Positions 29,691 to 42,655 of a stretch of 64,000 nt of DNA are shown here, in pieces. A program made the position numbers and the translations under genes. The DNA comes from Miscanthus floridulus (Eukaryota > Streptophyta > Magnoliopsida > Poales > Poaceae). The stretch spans positions 20,494,749 to 20,558,748 of the forward strand of contig NC_089589.1 in NCBI RefSeq assembly GCF_019320115.1, given 5' to 3'. The notes under the pieces were generated by a model, which searched no databases, was not told the origin of the DNA, and worked only from the letters and a program-made list of their open reading frames with translations. Within the stretch, counting starts at the first letter, position 1. Every line of letters begins with the position of its first letter.

Positions 29691-31165
29691 AATCAAGCAT
29701 ACCAACATACAACCAAACAAATGGAGAAAACTAAGAGCAGTACACCACATGAGACAAAACAACGTACTAAAAGAGAGCTAGTTCTACGGTCACAAGGTCA
29801 GAAGAAACGTCGAGATCGGAGCTACGGTTAAAATAAACGACTGCCGGAAGATTTGTATTTGTAAAAAAAACAAAACAACTACAAGCTTGATTTATTTTAA
29901 TTAAGAAAAACCATATGGCTGACAACAATTTAGATTAGTCAATTTGTATTTTTCTTCAAAAACAAGTTAAACCTAATCATATCTTATTCATAAATGTTGC
30001 CGTACAAATTAAGCAAACTAAACTTTAACTTTACAAAATAAAATGACATGTGAGAACACCTATTTTTTAGTTTAATATATATAACGTGGTTTAACTAATC
30101 AAATTATAAATAAAGAAACTATATTCATGTAGCGGTTAATCATATAAACATTTATATATAAAATACTGTGTACCACCTATTTTACTTTTAATTAGAAACT
30201 AGTTCCCTGCATATTAATCAATTTAATATTTAACTATTATACATAAAAAATGAAAATCGTCAATACTAACACGTAGATCACGTGAGCACAAGAATTCTTA
30301 AAAACATAGTTATGGCCAAGAGGATATGGAAAATTGAAGATATAGGATCTCATTTAAAGTCATTAGAATTTCAAGATGAATAAAATAAGTAAACGATAAG
30401 CTTGCTTGATGATCTTGAGTAGTGGATGTACGTACGCACTGTATGCACCTGCTTGCTTACGTGATGGTCAGTTTTGCTTGTGAAGCCTAGCGACAGCAAC
30501 ATCCGCCGAGTAGACAAGCGGCAGCGACATAGTCGACCAACATCAAGAAGGGCGGTGGCCAGCACAAGCTAGCATAGGCAGCCAAGCAGAAGATGCATGG
30601 TGATTAGCTTCAATGGCAAGGTAAGGGAGCACATCCACGGTGACTGACCCCTGCAGTATTCAGAGCAGAGAACACGCACGGCATGGAGTCAAGACACGTC
30701 AGGATGGCTGGAGCGGCTCTACACCACCGGAAGTCGACCGTGAGCTCGGATGGCCGGTCTTAATCTGCCATGAGGTCGCGACGGTGTCTGCTCGTGCGAG
30801 CTCCCTGGCAACTAGAAAGAAGCAACGGGAACACCAGGGATCAGAGAATTTGCGAGAGGGCGAGACAGAGAGAACGAGATGCGTTGCTCACGTTCACGGG
30901 AGGCTCTTTGAACCATTGGCTGCAACGCAGAAGTGACGGAGAGGGAGATCCCGCTGCAGCGGCGGTGAAGTTCCTGGCGACGCGCAGCGTGAAGCTATAT
31001 ATCGGCGTGCCGACTCGTCCACAGCGTTGACGTCGGTCATCCGGGCGAAGCAGGAGGTGATTGGTGTCGGCGCAGATTGATGAACTTGGGCGGCGGCGCT
31101 TTGACGACGAGAGCTAGGGCATGGGATGGATGAGAAATTAATGGAACAGGACAGGATACCTAGTG
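29691..31165. other. Unassigned sequence left of the second large CACTA
   Basis: The stretch 29700-30400 is very AT-rich and 30420-31130 is moderately GC-rich. Short frames at 30371-31130 have no recognised domain. It may be host sequence or an older transposon. The last three bases, GTG (31163-31165), are one copy of the CACTA-2 target duplication. Confidence 0.4.
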
Positions 31166-31205
31166 CACTACTCTACGTAAAAAAACGATTTTTAGCAACG
31201 GTTCG

Positions 31206-31482
31206 ATTTTTTTTAGCAGCGGCTGGTGATGGAGCTGCCCCTACAGTGACGTGCTCGGTTGCCCAGACACCAGCCGCCCCTACAAATGGAACAGCAGGGG
31301 CGGCTGGTGTTACGAGCCGCCCCTACAAATGGGGTCTGATTTGTAGGGGCGGCTCAATCACCAGCCGCACCTAGAAATGATATTTGTAGGGGCGGCTGGT
31401 GATTGAGCCGCCCCTACAAATAGCCTCGTATTTATAGCACCGATTTGTAGTGGCGGCTCAATCACCAGCCGCCCCTACAAAT
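31206..31482. repeat. Left subterminal motif array of CACTA-2
   Basis: About eleven copies of GGGGCGGCT and AGCCGCCCCTACAAAT-type motifs in alternating orientation form long imperfect inverted repeats. The last copy ends at 31482, 8 bp before a TATA-like sequence. Confidence 0.88.
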
Positions 31483-31489
31483 GCCTCCC

Positions 31490-31496
31490 ATATAGA
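31490..31496 (+). promoter_or_regulatory. TATA-like box of the CACTA-2 transposase gene
   Basis: ATATAGAA follows the final subterminal motif by 8 bp. It is the best candidate core promoter for the downstream transposase, with a leader of about 750 bp that probably contains an intron before ATG 32241. Confidence 0.45.
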
Positions 31497-32240
31497 ACAG
31501 ATGCAGCACCTTCTTCCTCCTCGGGTCACTCACTCCAACCCGTGAAAAAAGGTGGGAAGACCTTGGGCACCTCCCAAAAATTGCTCTACTAAGGGGGGAA
31601 GGTTTTGGTCTAAAATCCTTTGGTGGAGAGGTTGTAGAAGGTAACAAAATGCTATTCCATACTTTTTTTTGAAGTTTTAATGGTTGGTTAGTGAGTAATT
31701 AGAGTTTTATTTTTCTCTCTCTTCTATGGTGCTTGAGCTATTTATGAAGCAAATTAGACCCAACTTTTGAATGTACTAGGGTAAATTAGGGAGGGGAACA
31801 AGATCATACCCTTATTTGGTACATATTTCTTGATTTTATTGAACAATTAGTTAGTTTTATGGATGTTTCATGTGCATGTGGATCTAGATCTAGAGTTTGG
31901 TTTTTTATTAATTTCGTTTTTGTAAATTTATGTTTGATGAAATTGGACTAGGGTTTGTATGAAAGATATTGGGTAAAGTATAATTCTTGCTAACTGTTGT
32001 CTTTGAAATTATTTATTGTAATCAATAAATATGTATTTTAATTATTTATGAATAAATAGGCCGTTAATTAATTTTCTTTTACTATGGTATGTTTGTATGC
32101 TTCATGTAATTATATTAGATTTATATTCATATATATCTGAAGTATATACAATTATTCTCAAGTAATTATTAATTTGTTTCATTTTTATATATATCTAAAT
32201 AAGTACTCCTTTAATGTTTGTTTTGTTGTTGTTGTAAAAG
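31497..32240 (+). other. Leader region of the CACTA-2 transposase gene
   Basis: No protein-coding signal is present. The sequence becomes strongly AT-rich, as in plant introns, and ends with TTGTTGTTGTTGTAAAAG just before the ATG at 32241. Confidence 0.4.
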
Positions 32241-33817
32241 ATGGAGTACATGAACTCTTGGATGTATGGTTCGTTAAGGTTCAAGGCAGGTTTCCGTGAA
32301 GAGGTGGATAAATTTATTGAAGCCGCAAAGAAGCATGCAACGACATTGAAAGAGAATAAGGATACAATTATTTGCCCATGTAAAGATTGCAAGAACCGTA
32401 TGGCATGGACAGATGTGACTATCATCAGATCACATTTCATTATGCGAGGATTTGTTGAGGACTACACAGTGTGGATTCATCATGGTGAAACGGTTATTGT
32501 TAACGACGAGGATGAGGAGGAATACGACGATGAAACCATAGAATCCCTGTCCCAATATTCAGCAAAGCTTGATGCACGAATAGATTTCGAGTTTGGCAAT
32601 GAACAAGGTGGTGATGCTGGTTTTGGGATCGTAACGACGAAGGTGGTGCCAATAATGATGGTGGAGCACGTGTCGGGGATGAAGATGATTTGGAGGACAT
32701 GATTCGAGCCCTTGGACCAGAGATTTTACTAAATAGCCCAAAAGGTCTAGAAAATTTGGAAAGGGTGACAAAAGCATCGAAGGAGACTGTGTATGGTGTT
32801 GAAAAGGGTTGTCCGATACATTGGACATTGCTACGTTTTGTGCTTGAGCTGCTCATCCTGAAGGCTAAGTATGGCTGGTCAGACTGTAGTTTCAATGATC
32901 TATTGCATCTCCTGTCATGGGTGCTGCCACAGCCAAACTCAGTTCCCACCAACACATACCAAGAGAAGAAGGTCAGAAGTCCATTGACAATGGGGGTTGA
33001 AAAAATCCATGCATGCCCCAACCACTATATACTTTTTCGTGACGAAACGTTCAAGTCACTGGATAAATATCCCTGGTGTGGGGCCAGCCTGTACAAGAAC
33101 AATGACCTTTACGGTGGGGACGAAGCCTCCACGGGGAAAAAGAAGAATAAGAAGGGTACCAAAAAGGTGGTACAAGAATCTCAGCCCCTAGAGGACACTC
33201 CATTAGGCAACGATGCAAAGCAAAGAAGAATTCCTGCCTTGGTAATGTGGTACCTGCCAGTGACCGGCCGCTTGAGACGTATCTTCGTAAACCCTAAAGA
33301 AGCCGCACTCATGACATGGTGGGATGATGAGCGCAAGGTGGATGATGATAAGATTGCACACCCGGCTGATTGTAGTCAGTGGCAAATGTTTGATGAGAAG
33401 CACAAAGAATTCAGCGATGACCTAAGGAATGTACGGTTTGGCTTGAGCATCGATGGAATAAATCCCTTCAATGAGAGGATGAGCGACCACAGCACATGGC
33501 CAGTGATCTTGACCATGTACAACATTCCAACATGGCTGTGTCAAAAGAGAAAGTACCTTCTCCTCACTATTCTTATTTCTGGCCCTAAACAACCAGGCAT
33601 TGATATAGACGTGTTCCTCGAGCCCTCGATGCAAGAAATGGAGAGGCTATGGAGGCATGGGGAGCAGATGTACGATGCGTTCCGAAAGGAGGACTTCATA
33701 TGTAGAGCAATAATATTTGTTACTACCAATGATTACCCCGTGCTGTTTGCTTTGTCTGGACAGATCAAAGGGAAGACGGGATGCTTGGTTTGCTTGTATG
33801 GTACTACATGGGTGTAC
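32241..33817 (+). pseudogene. TNP2-type transposase of CACTA-2, 5' part
   Basis: The start MEYMNSWMYGSLRFKAGF leads into the Transpos_assoc domain with CPCKDCKNRMAW and TIIRSHFIMRGF. A one-base shift near 32625 moves the frame, which then carries the acidic linker and the Transposase_21 part (KYGWSDCSFNDLLHLLSW, GVEKIHACPNHYILF, FGLSIDGINPFNERMSDHS with the catalytic-type D). The frame ends in GTTWVY at 33817, where a gypsy element with target duplicate TGTAC begins. It continues in phase at 45982. Gene order and domains match the CACTA-1 transposase. Confidence 0.9.
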
Positions 33818-34217
33818 TGTCGATGCGGGACCCACAGGATACCCCACAAGGGAAAGAGAAGATCTAGTCTAACTAGGATTCTTCCCATGTAATCTTAGTA
33901 GTAGTACTATTTAGTAATCCTACTAGGAACTCTCATTGTAAATCGACTAGGACTCTGGCCTCCTGACTATATAAAGGAGGGTAGGGCTCCTGGGAAAAAG
34001 GAGAACAGAACAACAATTGTACGACACTTCATAATCAATTCAACGCAGAGGCTAACGCCGGCTGGACGTAGGGCTGTTACTCGACCATAGTCGAGGGCCT
34101 GAACCAGGATAAATCGACTGTCTCTTGCGTTCACCATCAAGTTCTGCATACGCTGAAGCCCGAACAATACTGCCCCGGGGACCCCCGTGGCAGGCTATCG
34201 GTGGTAAAACATCGACA
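33818..34217 (+). repeat. 5' LTR of nested gypsy element
   Basis: The 400-bp LTR begins TGTCGATG and ends CATCGACA. A TATA box (CTATATAAAGG) lies near 33967-33977. Against the 3' LTR, 9 differences were counted by eye: 8 transitions and 1 transversion. Confidence 0.96.
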
Positions 34218-34238
34218 GCTGGCGCACCAGGTAGGGGC
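34218..34238 (+). other. Primer-binding site of nested gypsy element
   Basis: TGGCGCACCAGGTAGGGG begins two bases after the 5' LTR, the normal place for the minus-strand primer site of gypsy elements. Confidence 0.7.
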
Positions 34239-34266
34239 TTTCGGTGACTTTGCATCCGAGAGCTCG

Positions 34267-36300
34267 ATGGACCTCGATAACATGATCTTCCCGACGGGAT
34301 CAACTTTCATCTTCGGCTCATGGATCTGCGAGGCGGACAACTACGGCAAGCTTCAAGGCCATCTCCTCAAAGATCCGGATCATCATGGAGAATTTCCTAT
34401 TTCAACAACTACGACGGATCAGCTCACCAGAAGATTCGCGCAGCTCATAATATCCGATTCAAATCAGATTTCACGGCTACGCGCATCCGACTCGAATTCA
34501 AGTTCCGTGTCCAAGGTGAAGTTTTATCCGAGTTCTTTCAAGAAACCGAGTTCTTTTTCGGCAGGATTCCAGAGCACAACCCAAAACAACTCAGATTACA
34601 TTCAGAGTTCTTTCAAGAAGTCGAATTCTTTTCCGTTTGGGCTCGACAACATGGCAAAATCCTATCAGGGACAGTTCGAAAGATCCTTCAATCCAATGCT
34701 TGGGATACCACTGACAGGAGCCCAGGAGGGTCTTGTGCTAATGATAACATCGCAAGACTGTATCATCCACTGGCTAGGTTCCGTTCCTGAAGATAGCGGA
34801 ACCCAACTAGTCGGTACAACAACAACAGCTACTCTACCTTACCAGGAAGGAGACTCGATCTGCGACATTGAGGCATCTATTGAAGTCATCAGCAACTCCA
34901 ACAGTATGAAAACTAACACCAATAACAGAACGGCTCACGCACGGGAAGTACTCATGGTTCGACGTCCTCGGTCACCATTAAATCCCCCAGAAGCACCTGA
35001 TGTCAGGTCATCAGATGAATCAAAATCCAACATATCACCCTTTGCCCAGGGTTACGATGGAGAAACCGAGAGTCAGAAACAAGCTAGAGAAAGAAAAAAC
35101 AAGTTGAAGCAAGGGCGCCAACACCGTGCTAAGCAGCGCAGGGAAGCCTGGATCAGATATGAGTCAGAGTTGGCTGAATACGATAGAAGAAAATCACAAC
35201 GAGAAGTCAAAGGAAGACGCACGGCAAATACGCCTTACGATAAGATTCGAGAAGCATTAGAAGAACTCAGGGCAACTTCATATCCCGGTGAGAAGTATGA
35301 ACAGCTCCAAGACTTGCTCCGGTCGACGATCCCGAGAACGCATGAAGAAAAAGCCCAATCAAGACTACCCGCTAGATCAACAACCCACAGGTAAGAAGAT
35401 CAAAATCAAAGGAAGTCCGCTTTCGAAAGACTTGGGCCAGGTGGAAGCCATAACGGAGAAAGTAGGAAGGAACATAATCAAGGCCACCAATTTGAACAGC
35501 CAAGAAAGACCAAGAGTAGGGTGCCTACCCAGACAGCTTCGTAGAATTATTCCCATCAAAACAACAGTTGGCCAGAAGGAGGAGCCAAATCCGAATTCAA
35601 AGAAGCCGGAACACACGACAGATTCCCCTGTTTCGCGAACAGGCTTGCATCGGTACGATTACCCCATAAGTTCAAACCGTCTAACCATTCTAAGTATGAT
35701 GGCAAAACCGAACCAAGGCAATGGCTCAGAATATATTCACAATCAATTGAACTAGCTGGAGGAGACGACGATATCAAGACCATGTTCTTTCCCATGGCAC
35801 TAGAAGCCATGCCCCTCCAATGGTTCGACAAATTAAATCCAGGATCTATCAGAAATTGGGAGGACTTGCAAAGTGCTTTTTGTGAAAATTTTGCAGGAAT
35901 CATTACACACCCAATCACTCATGCAGAACTGAAAGGACTCAAGCAAAAGGGAGGCGAAAGTCTCAGAAATTACTATCGATGATTCGGCGAACTACGGGCT
36001 CAAGTGCATGACATCACCGAACGAGAAGTAATTGAAGCTTTCTCTCACGGAATCATGGCTAGGTGGTAATTTCAAGACTTCTGCAAAGAAAATCCGAGAA
36101 ATAGTGAAGAGTTCAGACGAACGGTAGAAAAGATGATTACTGCAGAAGAAAAAACACGAGAGAGGTTCCCGGATAGAAGCAACCAGGACAACCCGGACAA
36201 GCAAAATCATCGAAATAGCAGACATCAAGAAAGAAAACGTAGACCAGACAATACCGTGGCAATGGCCGACAAATTAAAGAAGTTTTCCAAACCCAGAAGA
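34267..36300 (+). pseudogene. gag: gag of nested gypsy element, degenerate
   Basis: A start at 34267 (MDLDNMIFPTGSTFIFGSW) opens a 376-codon frame to 35394, then the frame shifts. The Retrotrans_gag core is at about 35670-36075 (MALEAMPLQWFDKLNPGSI, LKGLKQKGGESLRNYYR). A TGA at 35980 stands where CGA is expected and a TAA at about 36069 follows RW. The region after it (EEKTRERF, then RYDDIENIRCPLHPNGRHT) is the linker to the protease, with a zinc-binding-like C/H cluster. Gag forms the particle. The first half is longer than in simple gypsy elements. Confidence 0.8.
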
Positions 36301-39300
36301 TATGATGACATTGAAAACATACGTTGCCCATTGCACCCTAATGGGAGGCACACCATCCAAAATTGCTACACTTTCAATGATCGATACACAAGAAAAGATA
36401 GTAAGGAGAACACCAAAGAGGACAATCAGAAAAAAGATGAAGACAACCACGAGGACAAAGGATTCCAAAAACCCAGGGGAACGGTAGCAGTAATCTTCTC
36501 AGGGGCTCCAGATTGCAGAAGCAAACATCAAGAAAAACTAGCACTATGGACTATCATGACAGCAGAACCGGCTACACCAAGATATCTCAATTGGTCACAG
36601 TATCCTATCCAATTTACCAGAGAAGACCAATGGACTAGCGTGGGAAACGCAGGCCATTATCCACTGGTTCTAGATCCAACTATTGCTGGTATGACTGTCA
36701 CCAAAGTACTAATCGACGGGGGAGCCGGGCTCAATATCATCTTTTCAGAAACACTAAGGAAGATGGGACTACAACTTGCCGGGATGATTACACCAACAAG
36801 TACACCTTTTTACGGCATAGTACCAGGCAAGGCAGCCATGCCACTCGGACAAATTACTTTACCCGTTACTTTTGGAACTCCTTCGAACTACCGAACAGAG
36901 TTTATCAAATTTGAGGTCGCAGACTTCGATTCGTCATATCATGCAATCCTCGGACGCCCAGCACTGGCAAAATTCATGGCAATACCACATTATCCGTACT
37001 TACTACTTAAGATGCCAGGACCCAACGGTATCCTTTCTCTTCGAAGTGATTTGAAGCGTGCTTTTGACTGCGACGTTCAGGCAATCCAAATTGCAGCCAA
37101 AGCAGAAGCCGACAATGGAAGAAAAGAAATAGCCACAATTGCTGCAGAGATGAGCCAAGAAGAATTACAAATACCAGCTAAAAAGCCCAGCATCATCGCA
37201 CCACCAAAAGAAGCCGACGTCAAGCAAATCGACTTGGGCACTGGCGGTACCTCCAAGACAGCAACCATCAGTGCTCACCTCTTGGCAAAATAGGAACTCG
37301 CGCTCACCAACTTTCTTTGGGACAACAAAAATATCTTCGCTTGGAAGCCGGCCGACATGCCAGGTGTCCCAAGAGAGTTGGCTGAGCACAGATTTGATGT
37401 TAATGAAAGCTCCAAGCCTGTAAAGCAACGGCTACGATGATTCTCACCCGACAAAAAGGCAGCGATTAAAAAGGAAATCACAAAACTGATGGCAGCCGGA
37501 TTCATCAGAGAAATCCTTCATCCAGACTGGCTAGCAAACCCGGTCCTTGTGCAGAAGAAGAACACGGATGAGTGGCGCATGTGCGTCGACTACACAGATC
37601 TTAACAAACATTGCCCAAAAGATCCGTTTGGGCTACCACCGCATTGACCAGATAGTTGACTCAACAGCAGGGTCTGCACTATTATCCTTTCTCGATTGCT
37701 ATTCAGGGTATCACCAGATCGCATTAAAAGAACAAGACCAGAGCAAGACGTCTTTCATTACTCCGTTCGGTGCTTATTGTTACAAAACCATGTCGTTTGG
37801 ACTAAAGAACGCTGGCGCCACATATCAAAGAGCTATCCAAACTGGCCTTGGGGAACAAATCGGTGAAAATGTGGAGGCATACGTGGATGATGTAGTGGTG
37901 AAAACAAAGAACCCAGACACTCTGATTGAAGATTTAAAGCAAACCTTCGAAAACTTGAAGAGATGGAGATGGAAGTTGAACCCAAATAAATGTGTATTCG
38001 GAGTTCCCTCAGGACAACTACTCGGATTTTTGGTCAGTCAGCGCGGGATTGAAGCCAGCACCAAGCAAATTCGAGCTATAATAGAAATGGGCCCACCTAG
38101 AAGTATCAAAGATGTGCAGAAACTAACAGGATGCATGGCGGCCCTCAACCGTTTCATATCAAGACTCGGCGAAAAGGGATTACCTTTCTTTAAACTACTA
38201 AAGAAGACAGACAAGTTTGAGTGGACAAAAGAGGCCGACGAAGCTTTCAAGAAACTTAAGGCATACCTCACATCCTCACCAATTCTCACACCCCTAAGGA
38301 AGGACGAAGATATGATGCTATACATTGCGGCGACTACTGCTGTGGTCAGCACGGCAATAGTCGTAGAAAGAGAAGAAGAAGGATGCGTGTATAAAGTACA
38401 ACGACCCGTATACTACATCAGCGAAGTATTATCTGAATCAAAAATATGGTACCCGCATGTACAAAAACTACTCTACGCCCTATTGATCACTTCACGCAAA
38501 CTTCGCCACTATTTTGAAAGCCACCAGATCACAGTGGTGACAGACTTCCCGCTCGGAGACATCTTACACAACAGAGATGCGACGGGACGCATATCAAAGT
38601 GGGCAGTTGAACTCGGAGCTCTTAACATCGACTTCACCCCACGGAAAGCAATCAAATCTCAAGCCCTTGCCGATTTTGTGGCCGAGTGGACAGAGATTCA
38701 ACAGCCTTTATCAGATACAATCCTTGACCACTGGAAGATGTACTTTGATGGGTCACTCAAACTAGGCGGAGCCGGTGCAGGCATTCTCCTCATTTCTCTA
38801 GAAGGAAAACAACTCAAGTACGTCCTTCAGATATTATGGCAAGCTACAAATAACGAAGCAGAATATGAAGCCCTCATCCACGGGCTACGAGTGGCAATTA
38901 CCCTCGGAATCAAGAGATTACTCGTATACGGCGATTCAGCAGTAGTCATCAACCAAGTCAACAAAGATTGGGATTGCACCAAAGAAAACATGGGTGCTTA
39001 CTGTGCTGAAATACGGAAACTTGAAAAACATTTCCAAGGATTAGAAATTCTACACGTCCTGCGCGATTCCAACATTGCAGCAGATGTCCTCGCCAAGCTC
39101 GGATCAGACAGAGCGAAGGTTCCACCCGGCGTATTCATAGAAGAGCTATCAGTTCCCTCTATCAAACAACCCGGTGAGACAACCCCTGAAATTCAGGCTA
39201 AAGGCGTTCAGATCTTGGTAATCAACACTTCATGGAGCCAAGTTTTCATCGACTATATCAAAGAAAATAAATTGCCAGCAGATAAAGCAGAAGCCACCCA

Positions 39301-40471
39301 AGTTGTTCACAGAAGCAAAAACTACGTTCTAGTAGGAGATAGACTTTACAGAAGAGCAGCATCATCAGGAGTACTCCTAAAATGTGTCTCATTTGAAGAA
39401 GGCAAAGAGATCCTAGACGAAATACACTCAGGTTGCTATGGAAATCATGCCGCTTCAAGAACACTGGTTGGCAAAGCATTTCGCACCGGATTCTACTAGC
39501 CAACTGCTTTGAAAGACGCAGAAGAACTTGTTAGAAAATGCAAAGGTTGCCAAATGTTTGCGAGACAAGCCCATGTACCAGCTCACAATCTTATCTGCAT
39601 CCCACCCGCTTGGCCTTTTTCCTGCTAGGGGCTGGATCAAGTAGGACCCCTGAAAAAAGCAAAAGGCGACTTCGAGTACATCTTTGTAGCAATCGACAAG
39701 TTCACCAAGTGGATTGAATACAAACCACTCGCGAAATACAGCACAACCAAAGCAGTCGAGTTCATCCAAGACATTATCCACCGCTTCGGCATGCCCAATC
39801 GAATCATCACAGATCTAGGCTCCCCCTTCACAGCTACAGAATTCAAAAGCTGGGCACAAGACTGTGGTTTCAGTATAGACTATGCGTCTGTTGCACATCC
39901 AGAAGCCAACGGACAAGTAGAAAGGGCTAATGGACTCATACTAGCCGGATTAAAACCAAGGTTATACAAAGAACTAGTGGACTATGGGTCCAAATGGATT
40001 GAAGAATTACCTAAAGTAGTATGGGGGCTACGAACTCAAATAAGTAGAGCAACAGGCTACTCACCCTTCTTCCTAGTTTACGGGTCAGAGGCCGTACTGC
40101 CTGCCGACTTGATCTGGACATCACCAAAGATAGAACAATACGATGAAGGAGAAGCAGAACACACAAGAAGATTAGAACTCGACAGCTCAGAAGAAGTCAG
40201 AGTAAACGCTACCCTCCAATCAGCCAGATACCTACAAGGTTTAAGACGACACTACAACAAGAGTACCCATCCTCGATCATTACAAGTCGGAAACTTAGTG
40301 CTAAGAAGGATACAAAAAACTGACGGACGACATAAGCTACTCAGTCCATGGGAAGGTCCGTTCATTGTCACAAAAGTCACCGGACCAGGCACATACAAGT
40401 TAATAACCGAAGATGGAAGAGAAGTCAGCAATACATGGCACATCAGCCAGCTAAGAAGATTCTACGCGTAA
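36301..40471 (+). pseudogene. pol: pol of nested gypsy element: protease, RT, RNase H, integrase
   Basis: The protease motif is LIDGGAGLNIIF (about 36712-36747). A TAG at 37291 and a TGA at about 37438 precede reverse transcriptase, and a one-base insertion near 37640 shifts the frame. The RT palm has FGLKNAGATYQRAIQ and YVDDVVVKTK (about 37880). RNase H begins MYFDGSLKLGGAGAG (about 38740) with NNEAEYEALIHGL. Integrase has the HSGCYGNHAAS zinc-binding end, a catalytic D in the AIDKFTKW region, ITDLGSPFTA and HPEANGQVERAN (D, D, E), and ends at 40471 without a chromodomain. TAG codons replace expected Trp at about 39497 and 39625. Confidence 0.93.
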
Positions 40472-40630
40472 AAACAACTCAAGAAAAAACAGATATGCAA
40501 GCCACAAGGGACCAACGTTCACAATCGACAAAGGACGATATTCCTCGACAACATATGTATTAGTAATCAATAAAGATGATATTCATCCATAGCATGTCTT
40601 GTCATGACTTTCAACTAGTTGTTTTCATGA

Positions 40631-40848
40631 AACAAAAAGCAAAATGGCTGAAAACATGCCTGAGCATCTCGGCCGAGAGCAAAATAGCTGAAAAGACGCT
40701 TGAGCCCGCCGATGAGGGTAGCAAAAAGCTAACACCCGAAACAAAAAGCAAAATGGCTGAAAACATGCCTGAGCATCCCGGCCGAGAGCAAAATAGCTGA
40801 AAAGACGCTTGAGCCCGCCGATGAGGGTAGCTAAAAGCTAACACCTAA
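40631..40848. repeat. Direct tandem duplication, 109-bp unit, 2 copies
   Basis: AACAAAAAGCAAAATGGCTG starts at 40631 and again at 40740. The two units differ at only a few positions (for instance CATCTCGG against CATCCCGG). Confidence 0.9.
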
Positions 40849-40902
40849 AACTAGTCGACCGAAATTAAGCTTAAAAATACCCTCCACCTCTTCGTTCTGA
40901 AA

Positions 40903-40922
40903 AGCAAGAGGCTCGGGGGCTA
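40903..40922 (+). other. Polypurine-tract-like sequence, copy 1
   Basis: GCAAGAGGCTCGGGGGCTAC recurs at 45386-45405 and, with one change, at 45179-45198. The core GCTCGGGGGCT also stands directly before the 3' LTR (45566-45576), where the functional plus-strand primer must lie. Confidence 0.6.
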
Positions 40923-41476
40923 CATCCAGATAGGAATACTTTTTCCTCAGAGAAGCACAGCACAAGCGCCACTCAAGAACCGAAGTTTGTCAAGGCAACA
41001 TTCTATGCCGAGTCGTTTTACATAGCACAGACGAAAGGTTGTCAACACAAAGATCTACATCTAACAAGTCATAGCGCGGACAAAGCACTCGATGGATCAC
41101 AAAAGAGGAAGAAAGAAAAGTACTCAACAAACCAAGGGATTTTGCCAGGATAACGCACAGAGTTGTTTACAGAGCAGAGACGAAAATGGGACAAAGTACT
41201 CAGCAAGTCAAGTAACTCCGACCACACCCGGGCAAAGAATACATCAACGAAAATAAAGAATCTTCATTTGAAGAGGAGTGTAATATTACAAGAGGCTGGT
41301 CAATTGGATCAGGCATTGTCATCAGGAGGGGAAATATCAATATTAAGACTGTTTACAACCCTACTGGCTAAACCTTCGACCTCAGACTCCATCCTCTCAA
41401 TGGCATCAAGGTATTCTTGGCTATCAGCTTCCTCTGCTATCTTGGACAGAGGCGCCTCTGGAGCAAGGACCCGGAC

Positions 41477-42655
41477 CTAGGCCAGCACATTCTTGGTACA
41501 TACTTGAGCACACTTCTTCGCGAACTCTTGGAAACGAGTCGGAATCCGAGGAATGAACTGAGCCCAAGATTGCCCGTCATCCGCTGGAGTCCGGAGAACA
41601 TCAGCTACTGAACGAAAGGATTTCCACAAAATGTTCCAATTTTCAGTAGCCGTCGCCAGCTTCCCAGACAAGTCTTCAATAGTTTTTTGGGCCTGCACAA
41701 GATCTTTATCAGCTCCATGCCTGATCAACTTAGCAAGTGCAAGTTCTTCTTCAGCATGAGTAATTACCTCCTTAGCCTTGTTATGACTTGTACGAACAAG
41801 AGTCTTCATTTCATCAATGCCCTCCGAGAGCTTTTTTCCTTCAACTCGGAGAGCTGGACAAGACACCAAACAACAAGTCAGCAGGAGGGAAAGGTTTGAA
41901 TACTGAAAGGAACAAAGAGAACTCGGAATACCTTTACATTCTTTCTTCACGGCTTCCAAGCTCTTCATGGCCTCTAAGTTCTTTGAAGCCTCCCGGATAG
42001 CAGCATCTTTCTGTTTCTCCAACTCCTGGGCAACAGTGTCTCTCTGTTTCTCTACCTCTACCACCCGGGCACGGAGAGCATTTTCCTCTTTTTGATGCGA
42101 CTTACGCTCAGTCTCCAACTCGGCCCGGAGGAGGTCAAGGTCAGTCTTCAGAGAACTTACCTCGAAGGACAACTTCTTCTCGGTTTCAGATGAAAAGAAG
42201 AAGCCGGTATGGTCACGAGAGAAAGTCTAAACAATTAAAGAAAGAGAAAAATAAGGCGTAAGGACGAAGGCAAAACAAATGGCCTAAGAAAGAATCTCAG
42301 AAAAACTTACGTAAAGCTTCTCCCCAAAAGAAGTCGCAGAGGATGCCAAGCTCCCCCAGGCTACGGTCAGCTCCGATAGCCGATGGGTGGCATCGAACTG
42401 TTGCACCACGTCACCGGTAAAAGAGGGACCGCCGGAAGCAAGAGAAGGGGAAGGAGAGGCCGGCTGGGGCGAAGAAGGAATGACCAAAGCAACCTCCCGG
42501 CAAGCCAAAGCCAATCCCTCAGAAGGACCCAACGCGACGGCCACAGTCACCTCCAGGGTAGCCAAGTCCGCAACTTCGCCAGGTAGCTCCGAAGCCCCCG
42601 CAGCAACTTCACCAACAGTATGTTGCGAGTCCTGAGGCTCGGAACTCAATGGCAC
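41477..42655 (-). pseudogene. Antisense frames of gypsy 3' region: coiled-coil and Ala/Ser-rich parts
   Basis: On the minus strand, 42655-42284 encodes an A/S/P-rich segment (SEPQDSQHTVGEVAAGASEL) ending in RLSELTVAWGSLASSATSF. After a spacer, 42172-41477 encodes a long coiled coil (SLKTDLDLLRAELETERKSH, then LEKQKDAAIREASKNLEAMK). This order, following the Transposase_28-type frame upstream on the same strand, matches the antisense protein found in many plant gypsy elements, where a central part is spliced. No enzymatic motif is visible, and function is unknown. Confidence 0.65.

Noticed and set aside
30371..31030. Short ORFs left of CACTA-2 as host genes
   Set aside because: No domain, splice or promoter pattern supports them; composition is moderately GC-rich but incoherent.
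24915..31165. A complete second CACTA ending near the start of CACTA-2
   Set aside because: No CCGGTAGTG terminus followed by ATT could be found, so only a fragment is claimed.
34201..34266. Earlier start for the gypsy gag frame
   Set aside because: That part overlaps the LTR end and primer-binding site; ATG at 34267 lies after both.
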